Shown one piece after another: positions 1 through 8,106 of a stretch of 15,132 nt of DNA (within the stretch, counting starts at the first letter, position 1; each line of letters begins with the position of its first letter). The stretch is taken from positions 1-15,132 of the forward strand of contig DAOQTX010000057.1 in the NCBI GenBank assembly GCA_035340715.1, read 5' to 3'. The notes beneath the pieces are model-generated. The model did no database searches, had not been told where the DNA came from, and worked only from the letters and a program-made list of their open reading frames with translations. The position numbers were made by a program, and so were the translations under genes. The stretch is from DAOQTX01 sp035340715. Lineage in GTDB: Bacteria > Bacteroidota > Bacteroidia > AKYH767-A > OLB10.

Positions 1-39
1 GGAAATAAAAAATAAACCTGTGCCATTTTATGGTGGGTT
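1..39 (-). terminator. Weak terminator-like hairpin below the purD remnant
   Basis: On the minus strand, AACC (39-36) can pair with GGTT (18-15), and CCAT (33-30) with ATGG (26-23), around an AAA loop and an asymmetric internal loop. A T-rich tail follows at 14-1. This could end transcription from the right, but the stem is short and interrupted, so the call is weak. No gene is visible in 1-58. Confidence 0.25.
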
Positions 40-58
40 ATACGGAGAGAAGTTTCTT

Positions 59-304
59 TTAAAAGCCGCTTAACCTTGACACCAGAGGTTCTTCGGGCCC
101 TATCACCAGCATTTCTATTTGCTGATTGAGACAAAAGCGCGCCAATTGATCAAAATCGGAATTGTTAATTTGTACATTCTCGGCAACTTGTGCTGTACCG
201 CTGTTGCCGGGGGAGGCCTATCATTTTGTGCAGAGTTTACTCTCTGTGATCTTCAGTGCAAAGACGTGTTTTCTATGTCCGGATCCTATATGTAAAATAT
301 TCAT
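59..304 (-). pseudogene. purD: purD 5' fragment (phosphoribosylamine-glycine ligase), decayed
   Basis: PurD (GARS) ligates glycine to phosphoribosylamine in purine synthesis. Reading from the ATG at 302-304 gives 81 codons that match my memory of the PurD N-terminus without gaps. The start reads MNILHIGSGHRKHVFALKI, where PurD normally has a GSGGREHA-type glycine-rich motif. PGNSGTA (codons 32-38) corresponds to the PGNxGT motif. The stretch from about codon 41 ends in VIGPEEPLV (67-75), a PurD signature. Codons 28 and 29 are TGA (221-223) and TAG (218-220), and codon 82 is TAA (59-61). A complete PurD is about 420 residues, and nothing PurD-like follows codon 81. Premature stops, the GGRE to GHRK change and truncation all indicate a pseudogene. 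A working purD should exist elsewhere in the genome. The stretch 305-398 between this remnant and the next gene shows nothing convincing. Confidence 0.85.
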
Positions 305-398
305 GTTTTGAGTGGGGCTTTGGGGGTATAAACCTGCGTTATTCAAAAAAATTTTACAAATGAACTGTTTGATTTTTAGATCGAAAGTAGATTACTCG

Positions 399-1994
399 TT
401 AACGATTTATGATTAAACGCGATGTCGTTTTCCCCTCGGTGCCTTCTATTTCCAAGACATAGGCAGCCGGAGCCAAATGCGCAACCGATAAAGTGAATAA
501 TTGATCGCTATTTGTTTTTAGCTCATGTAAAGGTTTGCTCATTAATAATCTACCGGTAATGTCATACAATCGAAGCAAAGTGTTTTGATAATTGAGGGTT
601 CCATTAACTGAAATATAAACAAACTCTGAAGAAGGATTGGGGTAAATATTAACCTGATATACAGCATTGGGATTAAATCGTACACTTACCACAGCGCTGT
701 ATTTAAAGGTACCGTCCATGTCGAATTGTTTTAATCGATAATAATTAATTCCTACTTGAGGCGAAGGATCCAAGAGCGAATAATGTAAGACTTGAGAGCT
801 GTTTCCGGCTGCTTTAACGCTTCCGATAAATTCGAATTTTAAACCATCGAAAGAACGCTCTACTTCAAAATGAGAAGAATTAATTTCACTTGCCGTAGTC
901 CATTTACACAATACTTCTTTTTCGTTTATCGCTTCAGCATTAAAATCTAAAAGAGTGACTGGTAAAGGAGCGGAATTATCAACGGCTACCCAAGCAAAGT
1001 TATACGTGTTTACACCTGCCACCGAAACAGTATTGGCAGCTACATTAACTGAACCAATGGCAGGAAAGGACCAAGTTGCACCACCGGTTCTTTGCATTTG
1101 TAAATTTAACTCTACTATGCTATTGTTACCGCTATTGTGTTCCGCATCGAGATAAGTGAACGTTATAGCACTGGTAGGATTGATTCCATAGCTACTCGAA
1201 TTGATGATCCAAAATCGATCTAATACTTTATCAGAGTTATCGATACCGGCACCATTGGTTAGTAAACTGACTCCGGTAGGGAGCGGTCTATTGTTTGGAT
1301 TCAGAAACACATTTGTTGGGTAGGTTGAAACAGCAATCTTTCCGCTACTGCCCAAGCCTGCAGAAGATAAAGTCAACGATACCGGAATAAATTGAAAGCT
1401 AACATCTGTGCCAAAAGGGAAAACATAATTTACAGGTGGAGGCGTATTACCAATTTCCCATTCAATGGTACCGTAGCCTGCAATGGGATCATTTTCTGAA
1501 ATGATTAATCCACTTGTTCTGGTGATAGCCAAAGGATTTTTATTCGCAATTTTCAATGTAAAGTTGTTCAATCTAAGATGAACATTGTTAATGTCCAGAT
1601 TGCCCAGAGTGTTAGCACCAAATCCTCCAGTACTCATATTTTGTGCTAAAGAAACATCGCCTGATCCGCTAGCTAAATTCACGTGAAAAAAATTGGTTTG
1701 GCTCGTTCCGCCAATGATTTTTGTACCGGGTCCAAAAAAGCTGACAATGCCACTGGGCGAAACAAATCCAGACAATCCCGAATTGTTGGTCCAATTACCA
1801 GATACATCAATTGATCCAAAATTATTAAACTGAGCACTGTTTTGAAGTACAACATCACCATTGATTTCGATACTTGCCCCGTTGTTGGTAACGATTACAT
1901 TATCGCTTACAAACAACTGTGCATTTGATTGCTGAATGAGTATTGCAAATAACAAACAGCAAGTGAACAATGATTTAGATGATCTTACTAACAT
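399..1994 (-). CDS. Secreted protein with T9SS type A sorting domain
   Basis: A 531-residue exported protein. Residues 1-25 are a signal peptide with a hydrophobic core (CCLLFAILI) and a probable cut before Gln26. Residues 30-340 are Gly/Asn/Ser-rich and beta-like, with no catalytic motif I recognise. Residues about 344-442, starting at LPVTLLDF, resemble the fibronectin-like module that often precedes T9SS domains in Bacteroidota. The C-terminal 85 residues are a type A T9SS domain: YPNPSSEFVYI (451-461), LYDITGRLL (476-484), and a final basic LIINR. Such domains direct passage through the outer membrane by T9SS, where they are normally cut off and the protein is surface-anchored or released. 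The start is the only ATG that gives a proper signal peptide. It lies 38 nt below the S74 surface-protein gene, so the two are probably co-transcribed. The domain calls are solid; the function is unknown. Confidence 0.88.
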   Translation of the reverse strand: MLVRSSKSLFTCCLLFAILIQQSNAQLFVSDNVIVTNNGASIEINGDVVLQNSAQFNNFGSIDVSGNWTNNSGLSGFVSPSGIVSFFGPGTKIIGGTSQTNFFHVNLASGSGDVSLAQNMSTGGFGANTLGNLDINNVHLRLNNFTLKIANKNPLAITRTSGLIISENDPIAGYGTIEWEIGNTPPPVNYVFPFGTDVSFQFIPVSLTLSSAGLGSSGKIAVSTYPTNVFLNPNNRPLPTGVSLLTNGAGIDNSDKVLDRFWIINSSSYGINPTSAITFTYLDAEHNSGNNSIVELNLQMQRTGGATWSFPAIGSVNVAANTVSVAGVNTYNFAWVAVDNSAPLPVTLLDFNAEAINEKEVLCKWTTASEINSSHFEVERSFDGLKFEFIGSVKAAGNSSQVLHYSLLDPSPQVGINYYRLKQFDMDGTFKYSAVVSVRFNPNAVYQVNIYPNPSSEFVYISVNGTLNYQNTLLRLYDITGRLLMSKPLHELKTNSDQLFTLSVAHLAPAAYVLEIEGTEGKTTSRLIINR

Positions 1995-2032
1995 ATTTAC
2001 ATATGAATTTATAACTCAGAAAATCAAATTAG

Positions 2033-5000
2033 TTAGTGTTTCAATTTTAAATCTTCCAACTGTTTTTTTAATTCTTGAATTTCCATTTTAGATTGTTCAA
2101 TCATTTCTTGTTGCTCTTGAATGGACTTAATTAATACCGGAATTAAGTCGGAATAATATACCCCAAGGCGGTCGGCATCTTTAGTGATCCATTCCGTACT
2201 GTTTTCATCCTTTTGTACGTATTCTTTACTCACCACCACTTCTGAAATAACCTCATTTAGTTCTTGAGCGATCAACCCTATTTTAACTCCTTCGAAGGGA
2301 CGGTCTTTCCAATTAAACTGTACAGGGTTTAATTTCAACACTTCGTTTAAACCATAATGTATAGGGCGTATATTTTCTTTGTCGCGTGCATCGGAGGTAT
2401 TGATTGTACCATTGGTTGCAAAAAGAGTTACCCATCTGTTTGTTGTTGAGCCTAAGTTCCTCAAATTGTTGGTTTCAGGAATAAAGTTAGCATTGGTTTG
2501 TAATGTATTGGCACCCCCATCTTCTATTGTTTCAGCAGAGCCAAAATGAATACCATGCCCTGTGCTGAACCCAACCCTGAGCATTTCATCTGTAACAAAA
2601 TTAGTTCCTATTTTAACAGCAGTATCACCGGCATCTACCAAAAACATATTGGAGTTTCCAACTGCCTCGACTCTAAAATCGTTATTACCCCCGTCTTCAT
2701 TAAAGGTGGCATTTCCTCTTACATCCAGCATATATAAAGGACTAGTAGTACCTATACCTACATTAACATTTGAAGCTGCACCATTAATACCGGCTACCGA
2801 TCCTAACACTAATGAGTTGTTTGTGGAAACAAAAGCTTGAGACCCTATGGCTGTAGCATTTGTCAAATTACTTGACCCAACATCGGCATTATTTCCAATT
2901 AAAGTATTTTGAGAACCCGTCACATTGTCAAAACCAGCTCCGGCACCTAAGGCAACATTGCTCCCTCCGCTTGTATTGGATAACAAAGCTGATAAACCTA
3001 TAGCCACGTTTGCACTACCTGTAGAGTTTTGTAATAGCGAACTACGTCCTACTGCAGTGTTTTGAAAACCGGTGGTAGAATTCAACATGGAGTTCATACC
3101 CACTGCTGTATTCGATCCAATATTGGATGAACCTATTGAACTACGTCCCGCTTTAAATCCAATAAAAGTATTATCGGTGGCGCTAACATTTGCTGCCCCA
3201 GCCTTTGATCCAAGTGCTGTATTGCCGGTGCCGCTGGTCAATGATATCAAAGCTGAATCTCCGACCGCTACCAAATCGGAAGCTGTTGAATTACGCAGTG
3301 CAGAACTACCTATTGCAACATTACTATTTGATGTGGTCGAAGATCTTCCGGCATCGGTTCCTATATATACATTCGATTCTCCAGATGCATTATTAATCCC
3401 TGATGATCGCCCTAAAAAAATATTTTTAGATCCAGCTAAGTTATTCAATCCTGCCTGCGCGCCAATAAAGGTATTCGAATTACCAAGTGAAACTCGTCCA
3501 GTTTCAAATCCTAAAAAAGTATTACCACAGCTTGCAACATTATTCATTCCAGATTCAAAACCTACCATGGTATTATCACATCCTCCTACATTAGCTCTTC
3601 CACTTTTGGAACCAATAAAAATATTACCGTCAGCTACATTCTTTATTCCACTTTCAAATCCAAGAACAACAACATCCTGTGCAGAATTAGATTTTCCTGC
3701 GTCTGATCCTATAACTACTGAATTATTTATTTTAAGCGCAGCAGATGCGGCCCCTGATCCAATAACTACAGAACCAGTTGTACCATTAACTCCAATTGAA
3801 TTTATAGAATTAAATGCACTATCTCCAATAATTACATTATTTCTTCCTGTTGTAATATTAAAGCCTGATCGAGAACCTAAAGTTACATTTTCATTGAGTT
3901 GATCGATACTACCCGCTTTAGAATTGTTTACTCTAAATTGTAATGGTTGATTATCAGTAGTACCAATAAAATTAACAGAAGGATTGGTGGCAGTATTCCC
4001 TGTTAGTCCCCATGCGTTAGCATCACTAGCTATCAAGTTTTGCCAACTGGCTCTGCCAAAGGCATCTGACATCAATACTTTTCCACTCGCTTGTAAGCCA
4101 TCCACCATTCTAATATTTCCTACCACGTGCAAACGATCTTGTGGTGTGCTGGTTCCTATTCCAACATCAACATTAGATGTTGCCCCATTTATTCCGGCAA
4201 CGCTGCCTAAAACCATTGTGTTACTTGCATTGGCAAATGCTCTATAACCAATGGCCGTTGTATTGGTTAAATTATTAGAAATCGATACTCTGGAACCTAA
4301 TGCGGTATTAAAAGTGCCTGAAAAAAAACTTGGCCCGGTGTTACTTCCTATAAAAGTATTTTCCGATCCATTTCGACTAAATAATCCTGCATTATTCCCA
4401 ACATATGTATTTAAATTTGAGGTTGTATCATTCAACCCTGCATCATCACCTATATAAGTGTTGAATTGTCCAATAGTATTTGATCGGCCTGCATCTGAAC
4501 CAACAAAAACATTTTCAGCACCGGTGGTTGTATTAAGGCCTGCTTCTTCTCCAAAAAAAGAATTGAAGTTTCCTGTGCTAAACCTTCCAGAGAGTGAGCC
4601 CATGAATGTGTTACCAAAAGATGTAATAAAGCTCATTCCAGCTTCAAAACCCGTTATTGTATTTTGTGAGCCGCTTATATTTCCACGTCCACTTCTACTA
4701 CCAATAAATGTATTAGCAAAACCTGACGAGTTGTTTAAACCACTTTCAAATCCGTTAAAAACATTATTAGCCGCTGCATTTTTTTTACCTGCATCAGCGC
4801 CAATAATCACGGACTGAAGTGCGTTAGTTCCATTTGAAGCAGCACCGGCACCTATAACCACTGCATTAATAGAACTGGTACTTATGCCAAAAGCACTGTC
4901 ACCAATTACTACGTTGTTCTTATTTGTAGTGACTAAATTTCCCGCAAGAAAACCTAAGGTTACATTTTCATTGAGTTGATCAATACTACCCGCTTTTTGA

Positions 5001-5401
5001 TTGTTTACTCTAAATTGTAATGGTTGATTATCGGTGGTACCTATGAAATTAACAATAGGATTGGTGGCAGCATTTCCATTCGTTTCCCATGCATTGTTAG
5101 GTCCACCATCTAAAACTTTGATCCATCGAGTTCCGTTCCAATAATAAAATCCCACTCCATTTCCGAATGCGGTAAAAGGATTAGTATTGAATACAAGCAA
5201 ACCGGTAGCCGGTGCAGTTACCGGTGCAGCAGCTGAAACCAATGGAATGGAAACTCTTGGAATTAATATCCCTCTTGTAGTGGAAGTAAGATCGAGTAGG
5301 CTACTCGGATCGGGTGTTGGATTATTAATACCCACATTTTGAGCTTGAATTAATCCGGGCAAATGGAAAGCGAGCAATAAGAAGAGTAGCCTGATTTTCA
5401 T
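2033..5401 (-). CDS. S74 (endosialidase-chaperone) tail-fibre-like surface protein
   Basis: A 1122-residue exported fibre-like protein. Residues 1-20 are a signal peptide cut before QNVGINN, followed by a segment typical of Bacteroidota surface proteins (LLDLTSTTRGILIPRV). Two long regions (about 155-390 and 510-860) consist of 16-17-residue repeats of the form NTFIGxxAGxxN, resembling trimeric YadA-type head repeats. The C-terminus carries a Peptidase_S74 chaperone domain (about 1001-1090) with SDARDK at 1003-1008. Ser1003 and Lys1008 match the Ser-Lys dyad that self-cleaves phage endosialidase and MyRF-type chaperones. KIGLIAQEL and a final coiled coil (about 1088-1120) follow. By analogy, the domain should help a homotrimer fold and then be released. 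There is no T9SS domain, so its export route past the inner membrane is unclear. It is probably the first gene of an operon with the T9SS protein. Surface adhesion is an inference. Confidence 0.88.
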   Translation of the reverse strand: MKIRLLFLLLAFHLPGLIQAQNVGINNPTPDPSSLLDLTSTTRGILIPRVSIPLVSAAAPVTAPATGLLVFNTNPFTAFGNGVGFYYWNGTRWIKVLDGGPNNAWETNGNAATNPIVNFIGTTDNQPLQFRVNNQKAGSIDQLNENVTLGFLAGNLVTTNKNNVVIGDSAFGISTSSINAVVIGAGAASNGTNALQSVIIGADAGKKNAAANNVFNGFESGLNNSSGFANTFIGSRSGRGNISGSQNTITGFEAGMSFITSFGNTFMGSLSGRFSTGNFNSFFGEEAGLNTTTGAENVFVGSDAGRSNTIGQFNTYIGDDAGLNDTTSNLNTYVGNNAGLFSRNGSENTFIGSNTGPSFFSGTFNTALGSRVSISNNLTNTTAIGYRAFANASNTMVLGSVAGINGATSNVDVGIGTSTPQDRLHVVGNIRMVDGLQASGKVLMSDAFGRASWQNLIASDANAWGLTGNTATNPSVNFIGTTDNQPLQFRVNNSKAGSIDQLNENVTLGSRSGFNITTGRNNVIIGDSAFNSINSIGVNGTTGSVVIGSGAASAALKINNSVVIGSDAGKSNSAQDVVVLGFESGIKNVADGNIFIGSKSGRANVGGCDNTMVGFESGMNNVASCGNTFLGFETGRVSLGNSNTFIGAQAGLNNLAGSKNIFLGRSSGINNASGESNVYIGTDAGRSSTTSNSNVAIGSSALRNSTASDLVAVGDSALISLTSGTGNTALGSKAGAANVSATDNTFIGFKAGRSSIGSSNIGSNTAVGMNSMLNSTTGFQNTAVGRSSLLQNSTGSANVAIGLSALLSNTSGGSNVALGAGAGFDNVTGSQNTLIGNNADVGSSNLTNATAIGSQAFVSTNNSLVLGSVAGINGAASNVNVGIGTTSPLYMLDVRGNATFNEDGGNNDFRVEAVGNSNMFLVDAGDTAVKIGTNFVTDEMLRVGFSTGHGIHFGSAETIEDGGANTLQTNANFIPETNNLRNLGSTTNRWVTLFATNGTINTSDARDKENIRPIHYGLNEVLKLNPVQFNWKDRPFEGVKIGLIAQELNEVISEVVVSKEYVQKDENSTEWITKDADRLGVYYSDLIPVLIKSIQEQQEMIEQSKMEIQELKKQLEDLKLKH
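2751..2809. repeat. Second internal duplicate, copy B (S74 protein codons ~865-884)
   Basis: Partner of 4155-4213. It encodes GSVAGINGAASN-VNVGIG at the end of the second head region. The DNA is more diverged than in the NAW repeats, but the protein is nearly the same. Confidence 0.75.
3876..4020. repeat. Internal direct repeat, copy 2 (S74 protein codons ~461-509)
   Basis: Second copy of the repeat at 4953-5097, in the same frame. A long central stretch (about 3890-3980) differs at only a few bases, whereas the head repeats between the copies have diverged much more. This suggests recent conversion or strong constraint on the segment. Confidence 0.85.
4155..4213. repeat. Second internal duplicate, copy A (S74 protein codons ~397-416)
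   Basis: Encodes a GSVAGINGATSN-VDVGIG segment that ends the first head region and precedes a VVGNIR beta segment. Its partner lies 1404 bp (468 codons) away at 2751-2809. Together with the NAW repeats it shows a two-module layout: leader segment, head repeats, then a GSVAGINGA closing segment. Confidence 0.75.
4953..5097. repeat. Internal direct repeat, copy 1 (S74 protein codons ~102-150)
   Basis: This is one of two near-identical stretches 1077 bp (359 codons) apart inside the S74 gene. It encodes the segment from NAW through FIGTTDNQPLQFRVNN to LNENVTLG. It is very similar to 3876-4020, which indicates an in-frame duplication of the whole stalk/head module. Confidence 0.85.
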
Positions 5402-5403
5402 GA

Positions 5404-5444
5404 GTTACTTGATCTAAGATTGTATGGTAAAGAAAGCAAGTAAC
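5404..5444. promoter_or_regulatory. Inverted repeat in the leader of the S74 protein gene
   Basis: Perfect 8-base arms GTTACTTG (5404-5411) and CAAGTAAC (5437-5444) flank 25 bases, ending 2 nt before the ATG at 5401. This could be a regulator operator or an RNA stem covering the start. No good Bacteroidota promoter (TTTG about 20 nt before TAnnTTTG) is visible in the 80-nt gap. The repeat is seen; its role is inferred. Confidence 0.4.
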
Positions 5445-5481
5445 CCTTCTATTCTCAATAACTAATAATAGTGATAAAGCA

Positions 5482-6126
5482 TTAAACCATATTATTTCGT
5501 ATGGCTAATGAAATGGCTTCTCCGGCAGAATTAACCTGAAGTTTAGTATATATTTTTTTGATGTGTGAGTTTACGGTATGATAACTTAAGTGCACTTCAG
5601 CAGCAATCATTTTATAGCTTTTCCCTTCCACCAATAGTTTTAATATTTGCTGTTCCCGCTCACTAAGCAACTCCAAATCTGAAGGATGTTCAGATTTGTG
5701 GTCGAATCGAAAATGTTTCATTACTCTTTGCGCAATTCCTGGCGACATGTGGGCACCTCCGTTGCAAACATCAATTATAGCCTCTAATATTTTTTCCGGA
5801 TCGCTTTTTTTCAGCACATATCCATCAGCACCATGTTTGATGGAATTGAAAATATAATCATCATCTTCAAAAGATGTTTGTATGATAATATTGATTTGTG
5901 GGTATTTGTCTTTAATTGTTTTAACGGCATCAATACCAGATATTCCCGGCATGATAATATCCATTAAAACTAGATGAGGATTGCAGGATTCTATTTTGTC
6001 GAGCACATTGTTAGCATCCTCAAAGCAACCTACTAACTTAAGTCTTGGATCGGATTCAATTAACATAGACAAACTTTTTCTTCGATCAAAATTGTCTTCA
6101 AATATTGCTATATCTATTGGTTTCAT
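5482..6126 (-). CDS. NarL/FixJ-family response regulator
   Basis: A cytoplasmic DNA-binding regulator of 214 residues, the usual length for the family. The receiver domain (about 4-120) has the acidic pair Glu10/Asp11, the phospho-acceptor Asp56 in LVLMDIIMP, Thr84 and Lys106, so all switch residues are present. A LuxR-type helix-turn-helix occupies about 152-214: it opens with LSEREQQILKLL and continues through MIAAEVHLSYHTVNSHIKKI to a KLQV helix end. Phosphorylation by the histidine kinase encoded 5 nt upstream should promote dimerisation and DNA binding. The ATG start follows directly after the kinase gene and gives a normal receiver N-terminus. Targets are unknown; the surface-protein genes just downstream are candidates by position only. 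Confidence 0.93.
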   Translation of the reverse strand: MKPIDIAIFEDNFDRRKSLSMLIESDPRLKLVGCFEDANNVLDKIESCNPHLVLMDIIMPGISGIDAVKTIKDKYPQINIIIQTSFEDDDYIFNSIKHGADGYVLKKSDPEKILEAIIDVCNGGAHMSPGIAQRVMKHFRFDHKSEHPSDLELLSEREQQILKLLVEGKSYKMIAAEVHLSYHTVNSHIKKIYTKLQVNSAGEAISLAIRNNMV

Positions 6127-6131
6127 TTGTA

Positions 6132-8018
6132 TTATATCGTTTTATTAATTGGCCATATCATTATTATGTACGTACCATTACCGGGAGTACTATTAATCTC
6201 GCAAGTTCCATTATTTCTACTCACTCTTGTTTCAATATTTTTCAATCCATTTCCTTTGATAATATCTTGCTTATTAAATCCTACGCCATTATCGTAAACA
6301 AATACTTTTAGTTGATCCTGATCAATTTCAATATTGATTTCAGACCGTGTTGCTTTGCTGTATTTGGCTTGGTTAGTTATACATTCTTTTATGGCCAGGT
6401 AAATATCTTTGCGCAATTCCATTGAAAAAGAAACAGTTTTTACATTTTCATCAACTATAAAAGATGTTTCAATATCCTGAACTGACAAAATCTCATTCGC
6501 ATCATTTTTTAAGCGAAAAACAATGTCCTCTATGGAATCGTTTCGTGGATTTATTGCCCAAACAATATCACTCATATGTTCCATTGTATTTATAGAACTT
6601 TTGTTGATGTACTCTATATAATCGCGTACATTTTTCATTTTAGATTCAAAATTTTTAAGTGCCAGATTACAATATATTCGAATACTACTGAGTGAAGCTC
6701 CTACATCATCGTGCAAATCTCTTGCTATTTGATCTCGGGTATTCTGTATTTCTTCTTTCAACATCTCTGTTCTTTTCAACTCTTCTATAAGCAATGTTTG
6801 AGTTCTAACTTTTTCATCCTGATCGTGTTTCGCTTTATACCCTAAACCGGTATTGAAAAACAAAACTTCAAAACTTAATCCCAACATGGTAAAAACGATT
6901 GGAGCAACAGGCACCCAATATATTGCTGAAGGAAGACTTGATAAGGTCATGGCCAAAAAATGTCCGGTGGCAGCACACAAACTTCCAATAAGAAAGAAAT
7001 TGGTAAGACGAGTTCTATTTTTAAAGAAATAAGCAATTAAATATAGTGTGTAAATAAATACAACAATGCTGACGGATAAAAGAAAGATACGTGAAGCGTA
7101 GTTTGGCATCCATATTTCACACAAAACAAATAAAATGGATAATAATAGAATACCATATTCTGCTTTAATTATTTGTCGGTTAATATGAGGATGCAGTGTT
7201 GGCATTTCCAAAAAATGTCTGGCAAATTTCAAATAGAATATATAGGGAATAAATAGCAATACATTGCTGATATCTAAAAACCATTCACCAAAAGAATAGA
7301 TTAGAAATGGCAGTTTTATTATTACTTCTGCTTTTAAAAAGAAGTATAATAAAACACATATTAAATAGGCGATATAAAATACATACTCCGATCCTCTATT
7401 GATATACCATTGAATAAAAATATAGATGAGCTGAAAACTAAGAAGTGCAAGAAAGGAGAACAAAGCAAAGACCAAAAAAGATGAACTGTACAAAATGTTT
7501 GATTTTTGATTTTTGATCCGTGTTTCATCTAATATTTCAAGTTGATAAATTCCACGCTCATCATACGTTATTGACCTGTAGTAAAACACCAAAGTATCCC
7601 GTTGACCAGCATTCAAATTATATTTAAGGCTTGGGTAGTAATGTCCCTCTTTGTTTGCCAGAATGTCAATAGAATTAAAAGAAGTAAAACTAGTACTAGG
7701 ATTCACCTTTGAGTAATAGTACCCCGATCCTAAATTGGAATTGATTGAAATATAGAAGTCAAGAGCATATTCCTTAGGATTGGTAAGAACGACTTCATAA
7801 CGATGATAGTTTTTATGGTTATCGTCAAGTACCAAGTTCTGAAAGCAAGAATCTGAAATGTTGGGGTTAAATAATCCAAAATATTTTAGCTCGCTAACTT
7901 CGATTGGAATATCACTCTCATTTACTATGGTATGCGTATGCTGTGCGTATAGTGAAGTAAACGCACACACACCCAAAAGGAATGTCAACCATAAAATACC
8001 TAAAGTTTTCTTAAGCAT
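6132..8018 (-). CDS. 7TMR-DISM sensor histidine kinase (HisKA_3 type)
   Basis: A 628-residue inner-membrane kinase. Residues 1-25 form a signal peptide ending in YAQ. Residues 27-170 are a periplasmic beta-rich domain of the 7TMR-DISM extracellular type (probably DISMED2). Seven hydrophobic segments follow at about 177-205, 211-231, 246-266, 284-305, 308-332, 340-359 and 365-389. A coiled linker (400-428) leads to a HisKA_3 dimerisation domain with the phospho-acceptor His436 in ARDLHDDVG. The ATPase domain has Asn549 in the N box, YDNGVGF (575-581) as the D box, and a GNGLKNI glycine-rich lid (589-595). The family senses an extracellular ligand, usually unknown, and phosphorylates a NarL-type regulator; that partner is the next gene, 5 nt away. 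All catalytic motifs are intact. The ligand cannot be predicted. Confidence 0.93.
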   Translation of the reverse strand: MLKKTLGILWLTFLLGVCAFTSLYAQHTHTIVNESDIPIEVSELKYFGLFNPNISDSCFQNLVLDDNHKNYHRYEVVLTNPKEYALDFYISINSNLGSGYYYSKVNPSTSFTSFNSIDILANKEGHYYPSLKYNLNAGQRDTLVFYYRSITYDERGIYQLEILDETRIKNQKSNILYSSSFLVFALFSFLALLSFQLIYIFIQWYINRGSEYVFYIAYLICVLLYFFLKAEVIIKLPFLIYSFGEWFLDISNVLLFIPYIFYLKFARHFLEMPTLHPHINRQIIKAEYGILLLSILFVLCEIWMPNYASRIFLLSVSIVVFIYTLYLIAYFFKNRTRLTNFFLIGSLCAATGHFLAMTLSSLPSAIYWVPVAPIVFTMLGLSFEVLFFNTGLGYKAKHDQDEKVRTQTLLIEELKRTEMLKEEIQNTRDQIARDLHDDVGASLSSIRIYCNLALKNFESKMKNVRDYIEYINKSSINTMEHMSDIVWAINPRNDSIEDIVFRLKNDANEILSVQDIETSFIVDENVKTVSFSMELRKDIYLAIKECITNQAKYSKATRSEINIEIDQDQLKVFVYDNGVGFNKQDIIKGNGLKNIETRVSRNNGTCEINSTPGNGTYIIMIWPINKTI

Positions 8019-8030
8019 ATTTTAAAGCAG

Positions 8031-8060
8031 CAAGGTATTTAGAAAGCGAATAAAGCTCAA
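8031..8060 (-). promoter_or_regulatory. Candidate Bacteroidota promoter for the kinase-regulator operon
   Basis: On the minus strand a TTG (8060-8058) is followed after 20 bases by TACCTTG (8037-8031). This resembles the Bacteroidota -33 TTG / -7 TAnnTTTG pattern with one T missing. Transcription would start about 8 nt before the ATG at 8018, which is a short leader. An AT-rich inverted repeat GAATAAA/TTTATTC (8048-8054, 8066-8072) overlaps it. Confidence 0.3.
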
Positions 8061-8106
8061 CAGATTTTATTCACTAATTATAGTTAATCGGAACGTCTAA
8101 AAAAGC

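Noticed and set aside
3072..3902. 276-codon open frame on the plus strand
   Set aside because: It lies antisense inside the repetitive S74 gene. The low-complexity Pro/Leu/Ala/Ser content mirrors the Gly/Asn/Ser-rich sense repeats. Other plus-strand frames at 2546-4817 have the same cause.
3876..5097. Repeats as a CRISPR array or mobile-element ends
   Set aside because: The repeats are in frame inside one coding sequence, 359 codons apart, with no spacers or transposase.
2033..5401. Phage tail-fibre gene implying a prophage
   Set aside because: The S74 domain is shared with phage fibres, but there is a Sec signal peptide, Bacteroidota-type repeats, and no phage structural, integrase or lysis gene nearby.
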